A stretch of 12,488 nucleotides of DNA from JAVVTQ01 sp036653595 (GTDB lineage: Bacteria > Bacillota > Clostridia > Oscillospirales > Ruminococcaceae). The stretch spans positions 1-12,488 of the forward strand of contig JAVVTQ010000043.1 of NCBI GenBank assembly GCA_036653595.1, written 5' to 3'. The translations under genes and the position numbers were made by a program. Of this stretch, positions 1 through 5,697 are shown in pieces. Every line of letters starts with the position of its first letter. Positions within the stretch are counted from its first letter, which is position 1. The notes under the pieces were generated by a model. That model made no database searches, was not told the DNA's origin, and saw only the letters and a list, made by a program, of their open reading frames with translations.

Positions 1-289
1 TGGAGGTGGTGAACAGCCACTGTACCAGCTTATCCGAAAAATTATCGGCGGCAAAGGCGCTGCCCAAAAACCCGGAGAGTGTAATGGCCACCTGTATGGT
101 AGCTAAAAATCGCGCGGGCTGGCTGGTAAGCCGAGCAAGGCGCACCGCCCGCTTATCCCCCTGCTGTGCCATCTGTGCTAATTTGTTGTCGTTCATGGAA
201 ATTACCGCAATTTCCGCACAGGCGAAAACCGCATTCAGGGCAATTAACAGTACCTGTAAAAGCATCTGCCATATAATTGGGTCGTTCAA
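1..289 (-). CDS. CNNM/CorC-type (DUF21) membrane protein, 'hemolysin family', N-terminal part only
   Basis: Only the first 96 residues are in the window; the rest lies beyond the left edge. The frame opens with TTG at 289-287, seven bases after a perfect AGGAGG (rc of 297-302), which decides the start. A first membrane helix (about residues 7-30, ending ACAEIAVIS) is followed by a short polar stretch with NDNKLAQMAQQGDKRA, then RFLATIQVAITLSGFLGSAFA, which is the start of the second helix. This order and these phrases are characteristic of the DUF21/CNNM transmembrane domain that is followed by CBS pairs and a CorC_HlyC domain in full-length members. Family members such as S. aureus MpfA and bacterial CorC proteins are linked to Mg2+ export; the 'hemolysin' name is historical. 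Family is confident; Mg2+ as the substrate is inferred. Expression probably passes through the attenuator-like leader upstream. Confidence 0.88.
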   Translation of the reverse strand, partial: MNDPIIWQMLLQVLLIALNAVFACAEIAVISMNDNKLAQMAQQGDKRAVRLARLTSQPARFLATIQVAITLSGFLGSAFAADNFSDKLVQWLFTTS

Positions 290-336
290 AGTCGTTCCTC
301 CTGTTGTTTTTAAAATGAATTTTCTGTGCTGACACT

Positions 337-465
337 CTATCTCAGCAGTTTTCGAAAACGCAAAAAGGCACACCCACCGCTCCAAAGAGAACGTGGGTAT
401 GCCCTATATTTTGAGTTATCTTTTAATAATCGGTCGTGACCGTCATCGCCGCTGTCATCATCCAT
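337..465 (-). CDS. Asp-rich leader peptide ORF (42 codons) overlapping a terminator
   Basis: ATG at 465-463 opens a 42-codon frame ending in TAG at 339-337, wholly inside the leader of the CNNM/CorC gene. The N-terminus is strikingly acidic (MDDDSGDDGHD), followed by a basic middle and end (KYRAYPR, then RFRKLLR). The frame runs through the entire intrinsic terminator hairpin and its U-run (403-362), so a ribosome reading it would prevent the terminator from forming. The only Shine-Dalgarno-like sequence is a weak GGGA 12 bases upstream, so translation is not assured. Runs of Asp/Glu in nascent chains are known to destabilise the translating ribosome, especially at low Mg2+, as used by E. coli mgtL. 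The role as a Mg2+-sensing leader peptide is inferred. A second frame overlaps it (423-461). Confidence 0.45.
   Translation of the reverse strand: MDDDSGDDGHDRLLKDNSKYRAYPRSLWSGGCAFLRFRKLLR
362..403 (-). terminator. Leader (attenuator-type) intrinsic terminator
   Basis: On the minus strand the 11-bp stem GGCATACCCAC / GTGGGTGTGCC (403-393 and 377-367) is followed at once by TTTTT (366-362). The one non-Watson-Crick pair is U-G on the minus-strand RNA but would be a C-A mismatch on the plus strand, so the hairpin belongs to minus-strand RNA. It lies between the promoter at 505-533 and the start codon at 289, so it would end transcription before the CNNM/CorC gene unless relieved. A 12-bp palindrome GTTTTCGAAAAC follows at 348-359. 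Confidence 0.8.
423..461 (-). CDS. Alternative short leader ORF, 12 codons
   Basis: ATG ATG at 461-456 opens a second frame, out of phase with the Asp-rich one, reading MMTAAMTVTTDY and stopping at TAA (425-423), 20 bases before the terminator stem. It has no clear ribosome binding site. If this frame is the one translated, ribosomes would leave before the hairpin and the terminator would form. It may be a chance frame; it is listed because the two overlapping choices have opposite consequences for the terminator. Confidence 0.2.
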   Translation of the reverse strand: MMTAAMTVTTDY

Positions 466-504
466 TGCGCAAAAACATCCCATCTAAAATAATATGTGCT
501 GCAT

Positions 505-533
505 ATATTAGCATATCCTGTCGATTATGTCAA
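505..533 (-). promoter_or_regulatory. Sigma-A type promoter of the CNNM/CorC gene
   Basis: Minus strand: TTGACA (533-528), 17-base spacer, TAATAT (510-505). Both boxes are near consensus with ideal spacing. Transcription would begin near 498, giving a leader of about 210 nt before the TTG start at 289. The spacer contains GATATGC, a 7-mer found twice more upstream (see findings). Confidence 0.8.
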
Positions 534-540
534 TTTTTGA

Positions 541-687
541 AACAATAATCGCGCATATCTTGGCTACAGTTTTTCACAGAGCTTTTGCATGCAGAGATAT
601 GCTAGGGCGTATGTGTAAGCAATAAGAGGATAGGTTTGAGCGCAGTGATGCCTTATACAAGTGAGCTTGTCGGAAAAAAACGAACAG
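541..687. other. Intergenic stretch, no gene seen
   Basis: No frame here has a ribosome binding site together with recognisable protein content. It holds an 8-base inverted repeat (GCATATCT 553-560, AGATATGC 595-602) with 34 bases between the arms. A frame opening with TTG at 636 reads through two terminator hairpins and is rejected as a gene. Confidence 0.5.
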
Positions 688-720
688 CGGACAATTATAA
701 GGGATTGTCCGTCTTTTTTA
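688..720 (+). terminator. Orphan plus-strand intrinsic terminator
   Basis: An 8-bp perfect stem (688-695 with 704-711, CGGACAAT / ATTGTCCG), 8-base loop, then TCTTTTTTA. No plus-strand gene precedes it in the window, because everything left of 540 is read from the minus strand. It may close a short unannotated RNA or be left over from a lost gene. Confidence 0.65.
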
Positions 721-751
721 ATTTTGGTCTTCTAGTCGGCGGATTTGGTAA

Positions 752-796
752 AAAACAGAGCAAGGGATTGCAAAAAGCGGTCCCTTGCTCTGTTTT
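752..796 (-). terminator. Terminator of the GT-C membrane protein gene
   Basis: A perfect 16-bp inverted repeat (752-767 with 781-796, core CAGAGCAAGGGA) around a 13-base loop. Read on the minus strand it ends in six T residues and lies about 100 bases past the stop codon at 895. The A/T flanks are symmetrical enough that it could also stop plus-strand transcription. Confidence 0.8.
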
Positions 797-894
797 AAAT
801 TCTATTATCCGTGGTCACACCGCCGGGCGCACAGCGGAAATTTTCAGCAAGAATGAGAGATATCGGAATCCCCTATTCTCTTATTATCTCAAAT

Positions 895-2298
895 TTATAT
901 CGGAATGGCTATCGGCCCGTTGGACAATGTAGTAATCCAGAAATTAAGCATAAACATCAAAACAATTCCAAAAAGAGCTAAATTTCCAATTGGATTTTCT
1001 TTTACTTTTTTCCACATTTTTTTGAAAGAACAAATACAGACAAAGTATATAAAAATCAAGAAAAACAGCGGTAGTCCAAATCGATGCTCGACTGCTCCCG
1101 GAACTATTGCCAACGCAGGAAACAGAAGAACCAGCGATAATAAAAACTTTTTGTCAGTCAGGGATTTTAATGTATAGATTTTTTCCTGAAACTTCATAAG
1201 AATATCCCAGACCGTCATATAGCAAACTGTAAACATCGCTATTAGGTATGGCCATTTTACTGCAAACAAATCCATGATATAAACTTGTTTAAAATAAGGA
1301 GACAGCATATTTAAAAAGTGCGAGGTATACAAGGCCAAAAAGTAAAGAGGGTTCTTTGCCATAAGCACTATATATCCCTTTAAACTGCGTTCGGTGACAA
1401 GCGGCATCAGATTTTGTGCCCCCGGCCATTTAAATGCCACCCTGCCCACATCAAATATTCCATCGCTGTTGACATATGTGTCATATCGGCAAATATCCAG
1501 TCCCCAAAACAGCTGCTTTACAAATAGGCTTTCATCTGCCGGGTTCATTGCTGTATAAAGTTTTATTGAGAAAACTCCGTAATAGTGGTAATTTACAATA
1601 ACCTGTGGCACAGCCGCAATTAGGATTCCCGCAAAGCACATCAAAAGCGCAGCAAAAAGCTTATACCTTTTTTTTACTATTATTGAAATTAAAAATATAA
1701 GAACTGCTATAATTATGCTAAAAAGGTAAATCGACCGCATATTGTACGCAGAATATAAACAAATTCCGGACAAGCAGCCAAATATCCATATGTGTCTTTC
1801 ATTTTGAAAAACCAAAAACAGCAGAGCCGCACCTATCGCAATAAAGCACATAGATGGCAAATCCATGAGCAGTGCTGCTACGGAGTATCGTGCAAAAACC
1901 GCAAACAGAACGACAACACCTATTGCGCTCAAAAAGCAGTGCTTTGCTTTTTTTTCACTCGAATTATCAAAAATTCTAACATACAAAAATACCGTGCCAA
2001 GCAATAGGAAAAAATTCAAAATCACAACAATAAATCTGATATCCACATGCAAAAAATCAGCGAGCGCTCCAATGACAAAAAAATGTATCGCACCGCTTAC
2101 ACCGCGTATCGTTTGAGGGAAATTCAGCAGAGAAAAGCCTCCATCGCCGGATTTGAGCGATTGGGACAGCGTATAGTAATCAAATGCGTCGAATGCTATT
2201 TTTTCAACATTAGCGCAAAAGAACAGAATCAACAGCAGCATTGCACCTATGTAGAAGAGTCTTTCTCCCCATCTTTTCCAATGGTTTTTTAATATCAT
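895..2298 (-). CDS. Polytopic membrane protein, probable GT-C fold glycosyltransferase
   Basis: 467 residues with roughly ten or eleven hydrophobic helices. The start ATG (2298-2296) is supported by GGAGG eight bases upstream. Features recalling GT-C/PMT-like glycosyltransferases, which move sugars from lipid-linked donors on the outer face of the membrane: a first helix followed by an acidic loop with FDAFDYY (residues about 36-42); a mid-protein NMRSIYLF helix start; NYHYYGVFS after a proline-containing helix; and EHRFGLPLF near the C-terminus. A large outer loop lies between about residues 240 and 310. No family name is certain, and the substrate cannot be read from sequence. The gene is visibly more AT-rich than the phosphate genes and has no glycan-pathway neighbours, which could reflect transfer. 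Its stop is followed by a strong terminator; its start overlaps the stop of a small upstream frame. Confidence 0.8.
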   Translation of the reverse strand: MILKNHWKRWGERLFYIGAMLLLILFFCANVEKIAFDAFDYYTLSQSLKSGDGGFSLLNFPQTIRGVSGAIHFFVIGALADFLHVDIRFIVVILNFFLLLGTVFLYVRIFDNSSEKKAKHCFLSAIGVVVLFAVFARYSVAALLMDLPSMCFIAIGAALLFLVFQNERHIWIFGCLSGICLYSAYNMRSIYLFSIIIAVLIFLISIIVKKRYKLFAALLMCFAGILIAAVPQVIVNYHYYGVFSIKLYTAMNPADESLFVKQLFWGLDICRYDTYVNSDGIFDVGRVAFKWPGAQNLMPLVTERSLKGYIVLMAKNPLYFLALYTSHFLNMLSPYFKQVYIMDLFAVKWPYLIAMFTVCYMTVWDILMKFQEKIYTLKSLTDKKFLLSLVLLFPALAIVPGAVEHRFGLPLFFLIFIYFVCICSFKKMWKKVKENPIGNLALFGIVLMFMLNFWITTLSNGPIAIPI

Positions 2299-2465
2299 TA
2301 TGTTTTCCTCCGGTGCAAACAGTTGGTTTTATCTTCAGCTTTTTGCGTTGCCTGCTTTGTCTTCTGCTTTTTTGGAAGCACATCAGCTTTTTTACAGTAT
2401 TCAAGCTTATTTCCGAAATTTTCGCGTTTATACCGCACAGCTTTTTTCGCTTTTTCACAGAGCAT
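2298..2465 (-). CDS. Possible small Lys-rich protein coupled to the GT-C gene
   Basis: ATG at 2465-2463 opens a 55-residue frame whose TAA (2300-2298) overlaps the ATG of the membrane protein gene as TAATG, the classic arrangement for translational coupling. It starts about 37 nt after the predicted transcription start. The product is strongly basic, with repeated KA/KKA units (EKAKKAV, CKKAD, QKAED) and three cysteines (residues 3, 24, 49); it has no signal peptide or membrane helix and matches no family I recognise. Against it: no good ribosome binding site (only AGAAAG upstream), and the repeated AAAAAGC runs could simply be low-complexity leader sequence. An in-frame TGA immediately upstream prevents a longer version. 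Confidence 0.35.
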   Translation of the reverse strand: MLCEKAKKAVRYKRENFGNKLEYCKKADVLPKKQKTKQATQKAEDKTNCLHRRKT

Positions 2466-2508
2466 TTTTCAGATTGGTCTTTCTATATATTGTCAATTCC
2501 ATTACACC

Positions 2509-2537
2509 ATAATATGGCACAACATTGGCACTGTCAA
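2509..2537 (-). promoter_or_regulatory. Sigma-A type promoter of the small ORF and GT-C gene
   Basis: Minus strand: perfect TTGACA (2537-2532), 17-base spacer, TATTAT (2514-2509). Transcription would start near 2502, about 200 nt before the membrane protein gene, leaving room for the small frame at 2465. Confidence 0.75.
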
Positions 2538-2672
2538 GTTTTCCTTGCGAGGTGTCTTTCCATTTGCAAAAAAGGGTATCAGCCACAAATTTTAACTTAT
2601 TGATGCTTGTATCCTATTTCATTTTGATTCTTGTTGTGCGTTCAATAAAATCTCTTAAATATTCACATATTG

Positions 2673-2702
2673 TTGAGAATAATCATCGCTTTGAGCTACA
2701 AT
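2673..2702 (+). promoter_or_regulatory. Promoter of the diguanylate cyclase gene
   Basis: TTGAGA (2673-2678), 18-base spacer, TACAAT (2697-2702). It diverges from the minus-strand promoter at 2509-2537 and gives a leader of about 150 nt to the ATG at 2859. Confidence 0.55.
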
Positions 2703-2858
2703 GAAAAAAAAGAATTGAAGCTGTACTCGCCTCGTTGTCTCTATTTTATGAACCTTTGTTTTGTGAAGGAGCTTTGATTGAACCGGGGCTCTTATCGCAG
2801 GCTTTTTGCTTTGGTTGTAATTCTTCAAAGAACAGCAAGATTCGATTGGTGTGATAAA

Positions 2859-5315
2859 ATGAAGCATATACTTTCCATCACTGTTGCCGCAATCTTAATC
2901 GTTGTGCTCAGCATCACCGTCTTTGCCGGGGAAGCCGATGATTTTTCATTTGAATCGCGCACAGTGCGCGTAGGAATCAGCCCACTCCCCCACTTTTCAG
3001 AGGAGGACGATGAGGGCGAGCTTCGCGGAATAATCATAGACTATCTGAGTGAAATCAAGAAATATACAGGCTGGAACGTTGAGTATGTCATGACCGACGC
3101 GACCTCTGCCGTCGAGATGCTCGACAACGGGGAGATTGATCTCATGGGCTGTATGATAAAAAACAGCCAAACCTCGGAGCTCTACGATTTTGCGGAATTC
3201 AGCAGTGGATTTGCCTATTCCACAATCACGGCCGGCAAGGCGCGCACCGAGTATGTGCCAAATGATTTTGACACCTTTAAAGGCATAAAAATCGGCGTAT
3301 ACAATAAGGCGATTGCCAGAGTGTCTGCCTTTGAAAAGTTCTGTGCCGAAAACAAGCTCGATGTCACTCCTGTATATTTCGACGACTCGGCCGAATGGGA
3401 AAAAGCTTTTCTGGATGGCACTGTCGACGCCCAGCTGACCAGCAGCATCAAGCTGCGCGACAGCGAGAAAATTATTGCGAATTTTCAATTGGAACCTTAT
3501 TATTTCGGCGTTAAAAAGGGAAATTCGGACATTTTGCGCGAGCTTAATTATGCGCTTAACCAAATAAACCAAATTAATCCTCATTATGACGCCAATCTGT
3601 ATAGAAAGAACTTCAGTCAAAATAATTTTGAGGAGCTTTTTTTGACCTCAAAGGAAGAATCATTTGTCGCCGAGCACCCTGTGCTGAGGGTTACCGCTGT
3701 GCCGGGAAGACCTCCCATAAGCTCATTTGACAAAAATGGGGTGCTGCGCGGAATCAGCGCTGATATTATGAAGATTATCGGCGAAAAAACGGGCTTTGCC
3801 TTGGAATTTGTTTCTGCAAAGGACTTGGTTGAGGCGCTTGAGATTCTCAAATCCGGCAAGGCGGATATATTGGTCGGTGTCTCCGGCGAGGGCTTGGGGA
3901 GCATGACGGATGGGCTGCTTTTATCGCTTCCGTATTTGCCAATTCAGACTGTTCTCATGCACAATGTGAAAAATGAAATTACTCCGACTGAAACCTCCAT
4001 CATGGCCGTCCCGGTTGGCTTCGAACAAACCGCAATTTCAGATTTCGTGAGGCTGGAGTGCGCCACCTCAATAGACGCCATCAACGCAGTCAAAAGCAAA
4101 AAGGCGGACTTCACCGTAGTCAGCAACCTCATTGCGGAAAATTACATAATCAACAACGGCAAGAGCGGGCTGACCATCGTGCCGATGCCAAATGTCGACG
4201 CCCATCTTTCAATAGCCTACAGCGACCCCGCAAATCCCATATTGCTCACCCTAATAGACAGAGCCATATATTCCATAAGTGATGCACAGCTGCAAGCCAT
4301 CATCTTTCAAAATGCACCGATGAACGGCAATCTAACATTTAAGAACCTTGTATACTCAAACCCTGCACAGACGATTACCGTCTTAGTGCTGGTCGGCCTA
4401 ACCATTTTGTCGCTGATTTTGCTGGTTATGCAAATGAGACTTCGCATATCAAGAAAAAATTCCATCATTTCCGATACATATAGGATTATAGGAGAATTGA
4501 GCGATGAATATATCCTCGGATATGACTTCAATACAAAGCTGCTCTCACTCCCAAAACGCTTTGCCGCACTTCTCGGCCTCAAAGAGCTTGTAAGCCGCAA
4601 AGATTGTGACGACGAGGGTCTTATTGGGCTGATGGACAGGTTTGACAGCAGCGCCACGGAAACAAGCTTTTCAATGGATTTTCGCTGTGTGTTATCGGAC
4701 AAAACAAAAGAAATGTTTAGATGCGTCTGCATGATAGTTTATGATGGCGGCAGAAAGCCGGAGCGTGGAATCGGGAAAATTTTCAGCATTCAGGGCTTAA
4801 TCGACGAGAAAAATCATCTGGAAAAAATGCTCAACACAGATTCTCTGACAGGACTTTACTCAAAGCACTATTGCGAACAGCTCACATGTGAGACATCTGA
4901 GAGCAAAGACATGTTGAGCCGCTGCGCCCTTTTGCTGATAGACATCGACAACTTCAAGGACGCAAACGACACCTTGGGACACCTCGGAGGCGATGATGTT
5001 CTGATGCGCTTTGCAAAAATGCTTCAAGCCACGTTCAACAAGGGTGAGATTTTGGGACGATGGGGCGGCGACGAATTTCTCGTAGTCATCAAAAATGTCG
5101 AAAACCGATCGCAGGTAGAAAAAACGGTGCAGGAGCTTTGCTCAAATGCAAACAGCGAGTTTTATTTTGGAGATTCAGCTTTTTTGCTCTCTATAAGCGT
5201 AGGCATTGCTTTTTTTGACAACGGCACGAGCTATCAGGATGTTTTCCTCGCCGCGGACAAAGCCCTTTATGATGTGAAACGCGACAAGAAAAACGGCTAT
5301 AAATTCGCAAATTAG
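2859..5315 (+). CDS. Membrane diguanylate cyclase with tandem periplasmic solute-binding domains
   Basis: 818 residues, probably makes cyclic di-GMP in response to an extracellular ligand. Order: signal peptide (1-23); SBP_bac_3-like domain (about 33-245, opening RTVRVGISPLPHF); a second one (about 273-485, opening LRVTAVPGRPPISSF); membrane helix (about 505-526); a PAS-like linker (about 535-650); GGDEF domain (about 660-815). The cyclase signature is intact (RWGGDEF, about 734-740), with DSLTGLYSK and LLIDIDNFKDANDTLGH. The position of the RxxD inhibitory site reads NKGE, so classical product inhibition is probably absent. Tandem SBP_bac_3 domains usually bind amino acids or related small molecules; the ligand here is unknown. 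ATG 2859 is chosen because it begins a clean signal peptide, although its ribosome site is weak. A TTG at 2778 has a better AAGGAG but would add 27 arginine-rich residues before the signal sequence. Confidence 0.9.
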   Translation: MKHILSITVAAILIVVLSITVFAGEADDFSFESRTVRVGISPLPHFSEEDDEGELRGIIIDYLSEIKKYTGWNVEYVMTDATSAVEMLDNGEIDLMGCMIKNSQTSELYDFAEFSSGFAYSTITAGKARTEYVPNDFDTFKGIKIGVYNKAIARVSAFEKFCAENKLDVTPVYFDDSAEWEKAFLDGTVDAQLTSSIKLRDSEKIIANFQLEPYYFGVKKGNSDILRELNYALNQINQINPHYDANLYRKNFSQNNFEELFLTSKEESFVAEHPVLRVTAVPGRPPISSFDKNGVLRGISADIMKIIGEKTGFALEFVSAKDLVEALEILKSGKADILVGVSGEGLGSMTDGLLLSLPYLPIQTVLMHNVKNEITPTETSIMAVPVGFEQTAISDFVRLECATSIDAINAVKSKKADFTVVSNLIAENYIINNGKSGLTIVPMPNVDAHLSIAYSDPANPILLTLIDRAIYSISDAQLQAIIFQNAPMNGNLTFKNLVYSNPAQTITVLVLVGLTILSLILLVMQMRLRISRKNSIISDTYRIIGELSDEYILGYDFNTKLLSLPKRFAALLGLKELVSRKDCDDEGLIGLMDRFDSSATETSFSMDFRCVLSDKTKEMFRCVCMIVYDGGRKPERGIGKIFSIQGLIDEKNHLEKMLNTDSLTGLYSKHYCEQLTCETSESKDMLSRCALLLIDIDNFKDANDTLGHLGGDDVLMRFAKMLQATFNKGEILGRWGGDEFLVVIKNVENRSQVEKTVQELCSNANSEFYFGDSAFLLSISVGIAFFDNGTSYQDVFLAADKALYDVKRDKKNGYKFAN

Positions 5316-5371
5316 CAGAATATTTTCCGATTGAGCGTGATTTTTTCTGTTTATCCGAAAGCTTCTCTACT

Positions 5372-5623
5372 CTATTTATTGTTTTTTATTATGAAGCCGT
5401 CAGCCTTATTTTTGGGCTGACGGCTTTTTTGTCGCCTTTGTTTTCTTTTTGCACCGTCAATTATTGATGCCGCGATGAGCTTTAGTGCAGAGCTTTTTCT
5501 TTGTACCTCCCAAAAGTCACGGTCCGGCGCGATTTTACATGGATTTAACGTGAACGCGATATTGGATTTTACACCTTGTTTGGTAATATGAATATCGCAG
5601 ACAGCATCAGGAAGCCTCTGCAT
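5372..5623 (-). CDS. Doubtful hypothetical protein between the cyclase and pstS
   Basis: From ATG 5623-5621 this minus-strand frame gives 83 residues (86 from a TTG at 5632), with a plausible mixed N-terminal part (RLPDAVCDIHITKQG, CKIAPDRDFWEVQRKSS) and a very basic tail. I recognise no family. Reasons to doubt it: no ribosome binding site, its last 20 codons are the plus-strand terminator, and the candidate Pho box lies inside it. It may be a decayed gene fragment or a chance frame. Confidence 0.22.
   Translation of the reverse strand: MQRLPDAVCDIHITKQGVKSNIAFTLNPCKIAPDRDFWEVQRKSSALKLIAASIIDGAKRKQRRQKSRQPKNKADGFIIKNNK
5394..5430 (+). terminator. Terminator of the diguanylate cyclase gene
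   Basis: A 12-bp perfect stem (5394-5405 with 5415-5426, AAGCCGTCAGCC / GGCTGACGGCTT), 9-base loop, T-run to 5430. It lies about 80 bases past the stop codon and separates the cyclase from the phosphate operon. The T-rich approach on the other side makes it potentially two-way. Confidence 0.85.
5534..5589 (+). promoter_or_regulatory. Candidate Pho box and promoter of the pst operon
   Basis: TTTACA (5534-5539) and TTAACG (5545-5550) are direct repeats 11 bases apart; a further TTTACA (5568-5573) lies two turns on, and TAATAT (5584-5589) follows ten bases after it as a possible -10. PhoP-type regulators of Firmicutes bind TT(A/T/C)ACA repeats at this spacing. There is no good -35, as expected for an activator-dependent promoter. 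The repeats are imperfect, so this is a candidate only. A TATAAT at 5675-5680 also exists, but starting there would remove the pstS ribosome binding site. Confidence 0.35.
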
Positions 5624-5697
5624 AAAGCACAATCACACAAAGAGAAAATATCTTTTCCGCTTTGTATGAAAACTTATAATATGAAAAGGATAAAACA

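Noticed and set aside
6..332. Plus-strand frame of 108 codons at the left edge
   Set aside because: It is antisense to the CNNM/CorC gene, whose minus-strand frame has a perfect ribosome site and family motifs; this one has neither.
153..335. Minus-strand 60-codon frame with CxxC pairs (CPECGFRLCGNCG) resembling a zinc ribbon
   Set aside because: It is a frame-shifted reading of the CNNM/CorC start region. The cysteines come from shifted Ala/Leu codons, and the in-frame reading matches a real family.
860..906. 10-base direct repeat ATATCGGAAT at 860-869 and 897-906
   Set aside because: Considered as a target-site duplication, but only 27 bases lie between the copies and no element ends are present; too short to support an insertion.
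636..932. Plus-strand frame of 98 codons starting TTG
   Set aside because: It reads straight through two terminator hairpins and into the end of the minus-strand membrane protein gene; the product resembles nothing.
2210..2458. Minus-strand 82-codon Lys/Arg-rich frame
   Set aside because: It overlaps the membrane protein gene out of frame. The alternative frame ending in the TAATG overlap at 2298 is more plausible for this region.
2241..2603. Plus-strand hydrophobic frames (up to 120 codons)
   Set aside because: The Phe/Leu-rich content is the complement of Lys-rich minus-strand sequence (AAAAAGC runs). They also cross the minus-strand promoter and lack ribosome sites.
2997..3620. Minus-strand 207-codon frame
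   Set aside because: It is antisense to the solute-binding domains of the diguanylate cyclase and lacks family motifs.
5675..5680. Perfect TATAAT just before pstS as the operon's -10 box
   Set aside because: Transcription would start at about 5687, inside the ribosome binding site, and there is no -35 box at the right distance. The site at 5584-5589 is preferred.
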